Of a stretch of 64,000 nt of DNA, positions 56,025-64,000 are shown piece after piece (within the stretch, counting starts at the first letter, position 1; each line of letters opens with the position of its first letter). The stretch spans positions 570,501 through 634,500 of the forward strand of contig NC_015167.1 in the NCBI RefSeq assembly GCF_000190595.1. The letters are read 5' to 3'. The notes under the pieces are model-generated. The model had not been told where the DNA came from and searched no databases. It saw only the letters and a program-made list of their open reading frames with translations. The translations under genes and the position numbers were made by a program. This DNA is from Cellulophaga lytica DSM 7489. GTDB lineage: Bacteria; Bacteroidota; Bacteroidia; Flavobacteriales; Flavobacteriaceae.

Positions 56025-57770
56025 ATGAAAAAAATTATTAGTCTTTTCTGCTTCTTGTGCATTATTGCCTGTAGCGAAAAACCAGAAGACAAAGAAAAAG
56101 ATTTTCAGACTTTTTTTGAAACCAGCAACGGATTAGAAACACCAACTTACACAGAAGTTATAGACTTTTACATTAAACTTGCCAAAGAGTTTCCGCAAAT
56201 AAACGTACTTACTATTGGCGAAACAGACAGTGGCTTGCCATTACATTTAGTAACTTATAATCCAGATGGTGAGTTTAACTTTAATAAGTTAGAAGACAAA
56301 ACTGTAATTCTAATAAATAACGGTATACACCCAGGAGAAAGTGACGGTATAGATGCTACTATGCTTTTATTTAGAGATTTAGTGGTAAACAAAATTGGAG
56401 CTCCAAGAAATACCGTATTAACTACTATTCCTATTTACAATATTGGCGGTGCATTAAACCGTAATTCTACCTCTAGAACCAACCAAAACGGACCCAAAGA
56501 ATATGGGTTTAGAGGCAATGCACAAAATTATGACCTTAACAGAGATTTTATAAAAAATGATACTAAAAATGCAAAAACTTTTGCTGAAATTTTTCATTTA
56601 ACAAAACCAGATATTTTTATAGATAACCACGTTAGTAATGGCGCAGATTACCAATACACCTTAACACACTTATTTACACAACATAATAAATTAGGTGGTG
56701 ATTTAGGCAATTATCTTCATACAGAGATGATGCCTACTTTAGAAAATTCTTTAGAAGAAATTAATTGGCCTATAACACCTTATGTTAATGTTTTTAATAG
56801 TGTCCCTGAAAAAGGTTTTTCTCAATTTATGGATTATCCAAGGTATTCTACTGGCTACACTACACTATGGAACACATTAGGTTTAATGGTAGAAACACAT
56901 ATGCTTAAACCGTACAAAAAACGAGTTATGGGCACATATTATCTTATGCAAAAAATGATAGATATCTCTGAAAAAGATGGCAAAAAAATTAAAGAATTAA
57001 GAGCTAATGCATTTGCTGCAGATCAAGAAAAAATCACCTACCCAGTAAAATTTAAAATAGATACCACAAAGACTTCTACGTTAAATTTTAAAGGCTATGA
57101 GGCAGACTATATAGAGAGCGAAGTAACAGGCTTAACCAGATTAAAATATGACAGATCTAAGCCCTTTACAAAAGAAGTTATCTATAGCAATTATATGACT
57201 CCTACAAATTTTGTAACAGTACCAGAGGCTTACATAATACCCAAGGGATGGAAAAAAGTAATTCCACATCTTGATGCAAATAAAATAGAGTATACTCAAC
57301 TAGAGAAAGATACTATAATTACGGTACAGACATACAGAATAGAAGATTATGACACTCGTAAATCTGCATATGAAGGGCATTACCCACATAGCAACACAAC
57401 TGTTACCACCAGCAACCAAAGTGTGCAGTTTTATAAGGGTGATTACTACGTACCTACCAACCAAAGAGGTATACGTTACCTGTTAGAAACTCTAGAGCCA
57501 GAGGCTGTAGATTCTTTTTTTAATTGGAACTTTTTTGACACAATTTTACAACAGAAAGAAGGTTTTTCTCCTTATGTTTTTGAAGACGTAGCTGCCAAAC
57601 TATTAAAAAACAACCCTAAATTAAAAGCAGAGTTTGACACCATAAAGTCTACAGATGAAAACTTTGCTAAAAATTGGTACGCACAGCTAAATTGGTTGCA
57701 CAAAAAATCTGAACACTATGAAAAAGCACATATGCAATATCCTATATATAAATTAATGAAGAACAATTAA
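56025..57770 (+). CDS. M14 family metallocarboxypeptidase, lipoprotein
   Basis: 581 residues. Lipobox CIIAC with Cys16 predicts a lipid anchor. The zinc motif HPGES gives His102 and Glu105; third ligand probably in DNHVSN, and the catalytic Glu in VETHM. RNSTSRTNQNGPKEYG resembles the substrate-binding arginine loop. The length beyond about 330 forms a C-terminal beta domain. It ends two bases before the convergent Nudix gene. Substrate unknown. Confidence 0.9.
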   Translation: MKKIISLFCFLCIIACSEKPEDKEKDFQTFFETSNGLETPTYTEVIDFYIKLAKEFPQINVLTIGETDSGLPLHLVTYNPDGEFNFNKLEDKTVILINNGIHPGESDGIDATMLLFRDLVVNKIGAPRNTVLTTIPIYNIGGALNRNSTSRTNQNGPKEYGFRGNAQNYDLNRDFIKNDTKNAKTFAEIFHLTKPDIFIDNHVSNGADYQYTLTHLFTQHNKLGGDLGNYLHTEMMPTLENSLEEINWPITPYVNVFNSVPEKGFSQFMDYPRYSTGYTTLWNTLGLMVETHMLKPYKKRVMGTYYLMQKMIDISEKDGKKIKELRANAFAADQEKITYPVKFKIDTTKTSTLNFKGYEADYIESEVTGLTRLKYDRSKPFTKEVIYSNYMTPTNFVTVPEAYIIPKGWKKVIPHLDANKIEYTQLEKDTIITVQTYRIEDYDTRKSAYEGHYPHSNTTVTTSNQSVQFYKGDYYVPTNQRGIRYLLETLEPEAVDSFFNWNFFDTILQQKEGFSPYVFEDVAAKLLKNNPKLKAEFDTIKSTDENFAKNWYAQLNWLHKKSEHYEKAHMQYPIYKLMKNN

Positions 57771-57772
57771 AA

Positions 57773-58360
57773 TTATTCTTCAAACAAAATTTTAATATTA
57801 GCATAAGAATTTTCTAGGGCCTTAGCAATTTTGCTTGGGCCTTTCCATTTCACTTTTTCTATACCCTCTTCAATTTGGCCAGTAAGCTCCCCTTTGTAAG
57901 ATGTTTTCATTGCAAACCAATGCACCTCTTTTAGTTTATACTTGCCATTTCTTTTAAAAATATGGTATGTAATTTTTAACAGGTTTTCAATTTTCAATCC
58001 TTGTACACCTGTTTCTTCTTCAACCTCTCTAATAGCACATTGCTCTATAGTTTCGCCTTTATCTAGCTTTCCTTTAGGCAAATCCCATTTATCATTTCTA
58101 TAAATAAAAAGTACTTTACCCTCTTTATTTGTTACTACACCACCACCAGCTACTACAATAGGTATTTTTTTAGAGAATTTTTTTAAAATCTCCTCTTTAT
58201 TAGGATGATATATGTAAGCCTTTGGCAATTTATTCTTTGACAAGGCTTTAATTGCCTCATTAATTGCCTCCTCATTTAATAAAAAATATTTATTATCTGC
58301 TATGTCTGACAGTTTATTTGTCAAAATCAAGGGCAATTCATTCACAAAAACTTTATACAT
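57773..58360 (-). CDS. Nudix hydrolase
   Basis: 195 residues from the ATG at 58360; a GTG nine codons upstream is rejected because it would overlap the pyrE start. The Nudix box GKLDKGETIEQCAIREVEEETGV (written in two pieces: GKLDKGE and REVEEETG) is complete with the Gx5Ex7REUXEEXGU pattern, after a 75-residue N-terminal domain of unknown type. Nudix enzymes cleave nucleoside diphosphate compounds. Head-to-head with pyrE with seven bases between the start codons. Confidence 0.9.
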   Translation of the reverse strand: MYKVFVNELPLILTNKLSDIADNKYFLLNEEAINEAIKALSKNKLPKAYIYHPNKEEILKKFSKKIPIVVAGGGVVTNKEGKVLFIYRNDKWDLPKGKLDKGETIEQCAIREVEEETGVQGLKIENLLKITYHIFKRNGKYKLKEVHWFAMKTSYKGELTGQIEEGIEKVKWKGPSKIAKALENSYANIKILFEE

Positions 58361-58363
58361 TTG
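58356..58363 (+). promoter_or_regulatory. Candidate -7 box of pyrE
   Basis: TACATTTG ends four bases before the pyrE ATG, so the transcript would be leaderless or nearly so. The box overlaps the Nudix start codon. No -33 TTG at normal spacing. Confidence 0.5.
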
Positions 58364-58367
58364 CGCT

Positions 58368-59009
58368 ATGGTTTTAAATAAAGACACTGCAAAAAAAACA
58401 GCCGAACTTTTATTGCAAATTAATGCAATTAAGTTGAAACCAGAAAATCCTTTTACATGGGCTTCTGGATGGCAATCACCAATTTATTGTGATAATAGAA
58501 TAATTCTATCTTATCCTATAATTCGTAACTATATACGAGAAGAAATGGCTAAGCAAGTAGAAGAACTATACGGCAAACCAGATGTTATTGCTGGTGTAGC
58601 TACTGGTGCCATTGGTATTGGTATGCTTGTTGCTGAGTATTTAGGACTTCCGTTTGTATACGTTAGGCCAGAACCAAAATCTCATGGAAGACAAAACCAA
58701 ATTGAAGGTCAATTATCTCCTAACCAAAACGTTGTAGTTATAGAAGATTTAATTAGCACAGGAAAAAGTAGCTTAAATGCGGTTAAAGCTTTAAAAGAAG
58801 CCGGTGCAAATGTTAAAGGTATGGTAGCTATTTTTACCTACGGATTTAACGTTGCCGATGAAAACTTTAAAACTGAAGACATTGAATTGCATACACTTAG
58901 TGACTACCCTAACTTAATACAACAGGCATCAGACACTAATTACATAAAAGAAGAACAATTAAACACGCTACTGCAATGGAAAAGCAATCCGGCAGTTTGG
59001 AAACCATAA
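58368..59009 (+). CDS. pyrE: Orotate phosphoribosyltransferase
   Basis: 213 residues from the ATG at 58368 (MVLNKDTAKKTAELLL), the normal family start; an ATG at 58302 would lie inside the Nudix gene. The PRPP loop VVVIEDLISTGKS is at 122-134, with FTWASGWQSPIYCDNR and RPEPKSHGRQNQIEG as active-site blocks. It converts orotate to OMP in pyrimidine synthesis. Four bases separate it from the next gene. Confidence 0.95.
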   Translation: MVLNKDTAKKTAELLLQINAIKLKPENPFTWASGWQSPIYCDNRIILSYPIIRNYIREEMAKQVEELYGKPDVIAGVATGAIGIGMLVAEYLGLPFVYVRPEPKSHGRQNQIEGQLSPNQNVVVIEDLISTGKSSLNAVKALKEAGANVKGMVAIFTYGFNVADENFKTEDIELHTLSDYPNLIQQASDTNYIKEEQLNTLLQWKSNPAVWKP

Positions 59010-59013
59010 CAAT

Positions 59014-59406
59014 ATGCATATAGAAGCACCAAAAAAAACAGTAAACAAAAGTGATAAAGAAGTTTTTGATTTTTTAATTGACATTAAAAACTTTGAAAAA
59101 TTAATGCCAGAAAACATTAGTAAGTTTGAGGTATTAAGCGAAGATAAATTTCTTTTTGCACTTAAAGGAATGCCAGAAATAGTTTTAAAATTAAAAGAGC
59201 AACACCCTAACAATAAAATAATATTAGGAGCAGCTAGTGATAAACTTCCGTTTACATTAACTGCAGACATTAATAGCATTGCCGCAACAGAAACAGAAGT
59301 TACTCTTAGTTTTGAAGGCGAATTTAACGCTATGATGGCTATGATGATAAAAGGCCCTATTACAAAATTTATAGACACCTTATCAAGCAACTTAAGTGTT
59401 ATTTAA
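59014..59406 (+). CDS. SRPBCC (START-like) fold protein
   Basis: 130 residues. The pattern of an N-terminal strand, DKEVFDFLIDIKNFEKLMP (about 14-32) and a long C-terminal helix (MAMMIKGPITKFIDTLSSNL) fits the SRPBCC ligand-binding fold. No enzyme motif is seen. It follows pyrE by four bases and overlaps the convergent birA stop by four bases. Co-transcribed with pyrE, function unknown. Confidence 0.75.
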   Translation: MHIEAPKKTVNKSDKEVFDFLIDIKNFEKLMPENISKFEVLSEDKFLFALKGMPEIVLKLKEQHPNNKIILGAASDKLPFTLTADINSIAATETEVTLSFEGEFNAMMAMMIKGPITKFIDTLSSNLSVI

Positions 59407-60134
59407 TATAGCAATTGTATTTCTTTTAAGTTATACTCTTTAAAAATATTATCCTCTAGTAGAACTATCAATTTTCCGCTAGAGGATACTCCTTTTATAA
59501 AGCCCATAAACACTTCTCCTTCTTTACTTTTAAAGGTAGATGGTTTATGTATTCTAAACATAATTTCCTGATATAAAGTTCTTAAAACATCCGGACTATT
59601 TAAATAATTTGACGTAAGATACTTTTTTAACTTTACTATAATTACCTGCAAAACTTCATCTAAATTAAAAGTTACTCCTTTAAGTAATTTTAAAGATGAT
59701 ACATTAGGCAAATTATTAAATGTAAGCTGGTTTACATTTAGACCTATACCAATAATAGAAGATTGTATTTTACTGCCAATCAGTATATTTTCAATTAAAA
59801 TTCCACATATTTTAGAATTAGCTGACAGAATGTCGTTTGGCCACTTAACAGCTAAACTTGGTATATTAAGTTCTTTTAAGGCTTCATACACTGCCAAAGA
59901 CACACACATATTTAACAAAAACTGATCTGCAACCTCCAAAGTCTCACCTTTTTTTAAAACACTAAAAGTCAGGTTTTTACCAGGCTCAGAAAGCCATTTC
60001 GTGCCCATTTGCCCACGTCCTTGTTCTTGCTTTTCTGCTATAACCACTGTAAAATCTTCTACTGAAGTAGACATAATTAACTCTTTTAAATACTGATTTG
60101 TAGAGCTGGTGGCATTAAGTTTGATTATCTGCAT
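59403..60134 (-). CDS. birA: Biotin--protein ligase
   Basis: 243 residues, class I ligase without the N-terminal DNA-binding domain. Biotinyl-AMP loop EQGRGQMGTKWLSEPGKN (about 37-54), KWPNDIL and GILIEN are typical. It attaches biotin to carrier lysines; pyruvate carboxylase in this window is a likely substrate. Divergent from rsfS. Confidence 0.95.
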   Translation of the reverse strand: MQIIKLNATSSTNQYLKELIMSTSVEDFTVVIAEKQEQGRGQMGTKWLSEPGKNLTFSVLKKGETLEVADQFLLNMCVSLAVYEALKELNIPSLAVKWPNDILSANSKICGILIENILIGSKIQSSIIGIGLNVNQLTFNNLPNVSSLKLLKGVTFNLDEVLQVIIVKLKKYLTSNYLNSPDVLRTLYQEIMFRIHKPSTFKSKEGEVFMGFIKGVSSSGKLIVLLEDNIFKEYNLKEIQLLY

Positions 60135-60200
60135 ATGTAGATTATAATAATATTCTGCAATCTTATGTTAAAAACAATAGTTAAAAAAACAAAAAAACAA

Positions 60201-60208
60201 TAACTTTG
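60201..60208 (+). promoter_or_regulatory. Candidate -7 box of rsfS-ftsH operon
   Basis: TAACTTTG matches TAnnTTTG and ends 19 bases before the rsfS ATG; no clear -33 TTG. Confidence 0.5.
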
Positions 60209-60227
60209 TATAATCTAAAATTTTTGA

Positions 60228-60605
60228 ATGCAAAAAAAGACAGCTAGTGCAGACGAACTTATAACTTTAATTTTACAAGGAATTGAAGAAGTAAAAGGGC
60301 ACGATATAAATTTACTAGACCTTAGAGAAATAGAAAATACGGTATGCGACTACTTTGTAGTTTGTAACGGTACCTCTAACACGCACGTTAATGCAATAGT
60401 AAGCTCAATACAAAAAACCGTTAGTAAAGCTATACAGGATAAACCTTGGCACGTAGAAGGCTCAGACAATTCTGAATGGGTTTTATTAGACTACGTTAAT
60501 GTTGTGGCACACGTTTTCCAAAAGCAAACAAGAGACTTTTATGATATAGAAGGACTTTGGGGAGACGCAAAAGTTACCGCTATAGAAAGTAGTTATAACC
60601 AGTAA
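60228..60605 (+). CDS. rsfS: Ribosome silencing factor RsfS
   Basis: 125 residues (Iojap family) with DYFVVCNGTSNTHVNAI, WHVEGSDNSEWVLLDYVNVVAHVF and DFYDIEGLWGDA. RsfS binds uL14 and keeps subunits apart when nutrients are short. Nine bases before ftsH. This is the first gene of an operon with ftsH, the LUD gene and cdsA. Confidence 0.95.
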   Translation: MQKKTASADELITLILQGIEEVKGHDINLLDLREIENTVCDYFVVCNGTSNTHVNAIVSSIQKTVSKAIQDKPWHVEGSDNSEWVLLDYVNVVAHVFQKQTRDFYDIEGLWGDAKVTAIESSYNQ

Positions 60606-60614
60606 ATAAATAGA

Positions 60615-62597
60615 ATGGCAAAAGACAATAATACAAAACCTAACAAACCTAAATTTAACTCATGGTGGATTTATGGTATTTTAGTAGCATTAATTATAGG
60701 ATTTCAGTTTTTAAGCAGTGATGGCTTATCTTCTACCAGAAAAAAAACTACATCAGATTTATTAGAATATATTAAAAATGGTGACGTTAAAAAAGTTATG
60801 ATTATATCTAATGCAGGCTATGCAAAGGTATACTTAACTGAAGAAGCGCTAGAAAAAGATTCTCACAAACCTGTTTCTAAACCTAGTTTTTCTTTAAATC
60901 CTACAGAATCTCCTAGCTATGTTGTAAACTATGCTTCTTTAGAAATTTTTGAAAAAGAAATTAAAGACGCTAAAGCATTAAATAATGTTGATACAATTAT
61001 AGATAGCGAAAAAGAATCTAATACGTTTGAAAACTTATTATTTACACTATTACCATTTGTACTAATCATAGGTATATGGATATTTATGATGCGTAGAATG
61101 TCTGGTGGTAGCGGTGGTGGTGCCGGAGGCCAAATATTTAACATTGGTAAATCTAAAGCTAAATTATTTGATGAAAAAACAGATACACGTACTTCTTTTA
61201 AAGATGTTGCAGGTTTAGAAGGTGCTAAAGAAGAAGTTGAAGAAATTGTAGAATTCTTAAAAAATCCTGAAAAATACACCTCTTTAGGTGGTAAAATACC
61301 AAAAGGAGCTTTATTAGTAGGCCCTCCTGGTACTGGTAAAACATTATTAGCTAAAGCTGTTGCTGGTGAAGCTAAAGTACCTTTCTTTTCACTATCTGGT
61401 TCAGATTTTGTAGAGATGTTTGTAGGTGTAGGTGCATCTAGGGTGCGTGATTTATTTAAGCAAGCCAAAGACAAATCTCCTGCAATTATTTTTATTGATG
61501 AAATTGATGCTATTGGTAGAGCTCGTGGTAAAAACAACGTTACAGGTTCTAATGATGAAAGAGAAAACACATTAAACCAGTTATTAACAGAAATGGATGG
61601 TTTTGGCACCAACACAAATGTTATTGTATTAGCTGCAACAAACCGCGCAGATGTGTTAGACAAGGCATTAATGAGAGCTGGTCGTTTTGACAGACAAATT
61701 TATGTAGACTTACCAGATATTAGAGAACGTAAAGAAATTTTTGAAGTACACGTTAAGCCTATTAAAACAGCTGAAACTTTAGATTTAGATTTCTTAGCTA
61801 AACAAACACCAGGTTTTTCTGGAGCAGACATAGCTAACGTATGTAATGAAGCTGCATTAATTGCTGCACGTAAAGAGAAAAAAGCTGTAAACAAGCAAGA
61901 CTTTTTAGACGCAGTAGACCGTATAGTTGGTGGCTTAGAAAAGAAAAACAAAATAATAACTCCTGGAGAAAAGAAAACTATTGCTTACCATGAAGCAGGG
62001 CACGCAACCGTAAGTTGGATGCTAGAACATGCTGCACCGTTAGTAAAAGTTACCATTGTACCAAGAGGACAATCTTTAGGAGCCGCATGGTATTTACCAG
62101 AAGAGCGCTTAATTGTACGTTCTGAGCAAATGCTAGACGAAATGTGTGCTACTCTTGGTGGACGTGCTGCTGAAAAAGTTATTTTTAATAAAATATCTAC
62201 AGGTGCTTTAAGTGACTTAGAAAAAGTGACTAAACAAGCAAGAGGTATGGTTACTGTTTATGGTTTAAACGATAAAATTGGTAACTTAACATATTATGAT
62301 TCTTCTGGGCAAGACTCTTATGGATTCTCTAAACCTTATAGCGAAGAAACGGCTCGTATTATTGATGAAGAAATTTCAAAATTAATAGAAGAGCAATACC
62401 TAAGAGCTATAGATCTTTTAGACAAAAACAAAGACAAGCTTACAGAGTTAGCAGAGCGTTTGTTAGAAAAAGAAGTTATTTTTAAAGATGATTTAGAAAA
62501 GATTTTTGGAAAAAGACCTTTTGCTAAAGATGTTAAAGAAAATGCTGAAGAAGAAGCAAAAAAAGACGCTACTACCAATTCTTCTGAGGAAGAATAG
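60615..62597 (+). CDS. ftsH: ATP-dependent zinc metalloprotease FtsH
   Basis: 660 residues. Two membrane spans (about 17-34 and 141-160) flank a periplasmic domain of about 105 residues. The AAA domain has Walker A GPPGTGKT (236-243), Walker B IIFIDEIDAIG and second region of homology, and the protease domain has the zinc motif HEAGH (about 458-462). It degrades misfolded membrane proteins and regulators. The gene is followed by the LUD gene after 31 bases. Confidence 0.97.
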   Translation: MAKDNNTKPNKPKFNSWWIYGILVALIIGFQFLSSDGLSSTRKKTTSDLLEYIKNGDVKKVMIISNAGYAKVYLTEEALEKDSHKPVSKPSFSLNPTESPSYVVNYASLEIFEKEIKDAKALNNVDTIIDSEKESNTFENLLFTLLPFVLIIGIWIFMMRRMSGGSGGGAGGQIFNIGKSKAKLFDEKTDTRTSFKDVAGLEGAKEEVEEIVEFLKNPEKYTSLGGKIPKGALLVGPPGTGKTLLAKAVAGEAKVPFFSLSGSDFVEMFVGVGASRVRDLFKQAKDKSPAIIFIDEIDAIGRARGKNNVTGSNDERENTLNQLLTEMDGFGTNTNVIVLAATNRADVLDKALMRAGRFDRQIYVDLPDIRERKEIFEVHVKPIKTAETLDLDFLAKQTPGFSGADIANVCNEAALIAARKEKKAVNKQDFLDAVDRIVGGLEKKNKIITPGEKKTIAYHEAGHATVSWMLEHAAPLVKVTIVPRGQSLGAAWYLPEERLIVRSEQMLDEMCATLGGRAAEKVIFNKISTGALSDLEKVTKQARGMVTVYGLNDKIGNLTYYDSSGQDSYGFSKPYSEETARIIDEEISKLIEEQYLRAIDLLDKNKDKLTELAERLLEKEVIFKDDLEKIFGKRPFAKDVKENAEEEAKKDATTNSSEEE

Positions 62598-62628
62598 TAC
62601 GTACACACCATAAATTTTAATATTTTTA

Positions 62629-63240
62629 ATGAGCATATTTGGTAAACTTTTTGGCGCTAGTAAAAAAAAGAGTTCGGATGCACCCGCTGAAAATCGTGGT
62701 GTGCATATGCCAGAACTGGATTTGCCTATAGACGAAAAGTTTACCATTTACTTTAAAAAAAATGGTGGAAAATTTATTTATTGTGATTCTGATGATGAAG
62801 TATCATCTGCTTTACAAAACATTGTAGAGGAAAACGGATGGCAAAACAACTCTTTCTTTTCTTTAGATGACAGGTTAGAGAAAAAATTTGCTAATGAACA
62901 TATTTCGTTTTCAAAATCTACCAAAAAAAGTACCGTATTTTTTACAACTTGTGAGCACTTAATAGCTCAGAATGGTTCTATTCTAATTTCTTCTAATCAA
63001 TTAAAAGAAAGAAAAATGAATGAACTACCAGACAATTTTATTGTATATGCAACTACTAGCCAACTTACGGCTAGCTTAGGAGATGGGTTAAAAAGTATAA
63101 AAAAGAAATACCAAGGCAGAATTCCTGCAAATATTACCACTATAAAACATTTTCAGTCTAATATAAAAGAAGAAGATGATTTTTTGTCTTACGGAAGTAC
63201 AGCTAAAAACTTATATCTTATCTTAATGGAAGATTTATAA
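62629..63240 (+). CDS. LUD domain protein (LutC/YkgG-like)
   Basis: 203 residues. The central LUD fold is visible as CDSDDEVSSALQNIV, FFTTCEHLIAQNGSILISS and FIVYATTSQLTASLGDGL. LutC proteins act in lactate oxidation in Bacillus, but here there is no lutA or lutB, and the position between ftsH and cdsA is a conserved Bacteroidota arrangement of unknown meaning. Function is therefore not assigned. Confidence 0.82.
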   Translation: MSIFGKLFGASKKKSSDAPAENRGVHMPELDLPIDEKFTIYFKKNGGKFIYCDSDDEVSSALQNIVEENGWQNNSFFSLDDRLEKKFANEHISFSKSTKKSTVFFTTCEHLIAQNGSILISSNQLKERKMNELPDNFIVYATTSQLTASLGDGLKSIKKKYQGRIPANITTIKHFQSNIKEEDDFLSYGSTAKNLYLILMEDL

Positions 63241-63242
63241 GT

Positions 63243-64000
63243 ATGAAAGAAATTTACAAAAGAGCAATAACAGGCATTATATACGTAGTGCTTTTATTAT
63301 CAGCTGTATTCTTAAATTCAGATGCATTCGACTTTTTATTTATGGCATTTGGTTTGGCTTGTTTATTTGAGTATAAGCGCATAGTTAAATTAAAAGGATA
63401 CTACGTTTTTGTTGCCTACCTAGCACTTTGGTGGGCATACATATATTTAATACAAAAAGAATGGATAATTAATATATTACTTGTAGCAACTTTAGTTACA
63501 GACATTCTATTACTATACTTTTTACTTTCTAAAAAAGAGAAAGTGTTTACTCCTATTGAAAAATTTCTTTGTGGATTATTATTTTTAGGTGGTGGCTGTA
63601 TTTTTTTAACAATGATACCTTACAGAGGTGGTGGTTTTGAAAAAATATTGATTATGGGTATTTTTATATTAATCTGGGTAAATGACAGTTTTGCTTACTT
63701 AGTTGGCCGTAAATTAGGCCGTACAAAGCTTTTTCCATCGGTTTCCCCTAAAAAAACTATTGAAGGTGCAGCTGGCGGTTTAGTATTTGCCTTAATTGCT
63801 GCGTATATTATTTCTATCTTTGAAAATAATTTAAGTATACTACAATGGCTTATATTAGCAACCGTAATAGTTGTAACTGGCAATTTAGGAGACTTAATAG
63901 AATCTAAATTTAAAAGAAAAGCTAAGGTAAAAGATAGCGGAGCAATATTACCAGGACACGGAGGAATTTGGGACCGTTTAGACAGTTTAGTCTTTGCTGC
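63243..64000 (+). CDS. cdsA: Phosphatidate cytidylyltransferase (3' end outside window)
   Basis: 252 codons are visible from the ATG at 63243, two bases behind the LUD stop. Multiple membrane spans are followed by the CDP-diacylglycerol synthase signature: GDLIESKFKRKAKVKDSG, then LPGHGGIWDRLDS, near the window end. It makes CDP-diacylglycerol for all phospholipids. Only the last few residues appear to be missing. Confidence 0.95.
   Translation, partial: MKEIYKRAITGIIYVVLLLSAVFLNSDAFDFLFMAFGLACLFEYKRIVKLKGYYVFVAYLALWWAYIYLIQKEWIINILLVATLVTDILLLYFLLSKKEKVFTPIEKFLCGLLFLGGGCIFLTMIPYRGGGFEKILIMGIFILIWVNDSFAYLVGRKLGRTKLFPSVSPKKTIEGAAGGLVFALIAAYIISIFENNLSILQWLILATVIVVTGNLGDLIESKFKRKAKVKDSGAILPGHGGIWDRLDSLVFA

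Overview
The window is chromosomal DNA of a low-GC member of the Bacteroidota, most likely a marine Flavobacteriaceae. Evidence: strongly AT-rich sequence; the -33/-7 promoter form TTG-N19/20-TAnnTTTG in front of several genes; almost no Shine-Dalgarno sequences except one perfect site before rpsU; a bTHX ribosomal protein gene; DUF3467 directly after rpoC; two TonB-dependent receptors with N-terminal CarboxypepD_reg-like domains. Gene order is largely housekeeping, and no phage, insertion sequence, CRISPR array or obvious island is visible.

Layout. 1-3664 (-): 5' part of a giant secreted protein built of calcium-binding thrombospondin type 3 repeats, with three full and one partial 690-bp tandem copies; its 3' end lies outside the window. 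4041-5630 (+): prfC. 5739-19476 (-): a transcription/translation superoperon, read as tRNA-Thr(TGT), tRNA-Tyr, tRNA-Gly, tRNA-Thr(GGT), tuf, tRNA-Trp, secE, nusG, rplK, rplA, rplJ, rplL, hairpin, rpoB, rpoC, DUF3467. 19506-21114 (-): hpf, xerC-type recombinase, rpsU. 21179-25541 (-): a sodium/amino-acid symporter with an unusual N-terminal extension, a helix-hairpin-helix protein and an acyl-CoA dehydrogenase whose 3' end is followed by 88-bp tandem duplicates. 25623-28591 (-): potassium channel, PspC-like protein, DUF2851, rhodanese. 28663-29702 (+): MarR regulator and YceI protein.

29772-36355 (+) is a complete trpEGDCFBA operon preceded by a 17-residue leader peptide with three consecutive Trp codons and a strong terminator: a classical attenuator. 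36430-40841 (-) is a TonB-dependent receptor, alpha/beta hydrolase and glycerophosphodiesterase set. Then come an ABC-F protein, a short unrecognised gene (42956-43096), a DUF3575 protein, a siderophore-type receptor with a candidate Fur site, pyruvate carboxylase, bTHX, two small exported proteins, yaaA, rluD, a PASTA protein, ddl, coaD, an M14 peptidase, a Nudix hydrolase, pyrE, an SRPBCC-like protein, birA, and rsfS-ftsH-LUD-cdsA, with cdsA cut by the window end.

Functional links: BirA would biotinylate the pyruvate carboxylase; NusG/SecE/L11/L1/L10/L12/RNA polymerase are co-expressed; Hpf, bS21, bTHX, RsfS, RF3 and ABC-F all act on the ribosome. The points most worth a second look are the expanding 690-bp repeat gene with its paired-cysteine N-terminus, the near-leaderless trp attenuator, the isolated Shine-Dalgarno sequence at rpsU, the 88-bp duplications behind the acyl-CoA dehydrogenase, and the 7-bp head-to-head spacing of the Nudix and pyrE genes. 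I found no clearly new multi-gene system.
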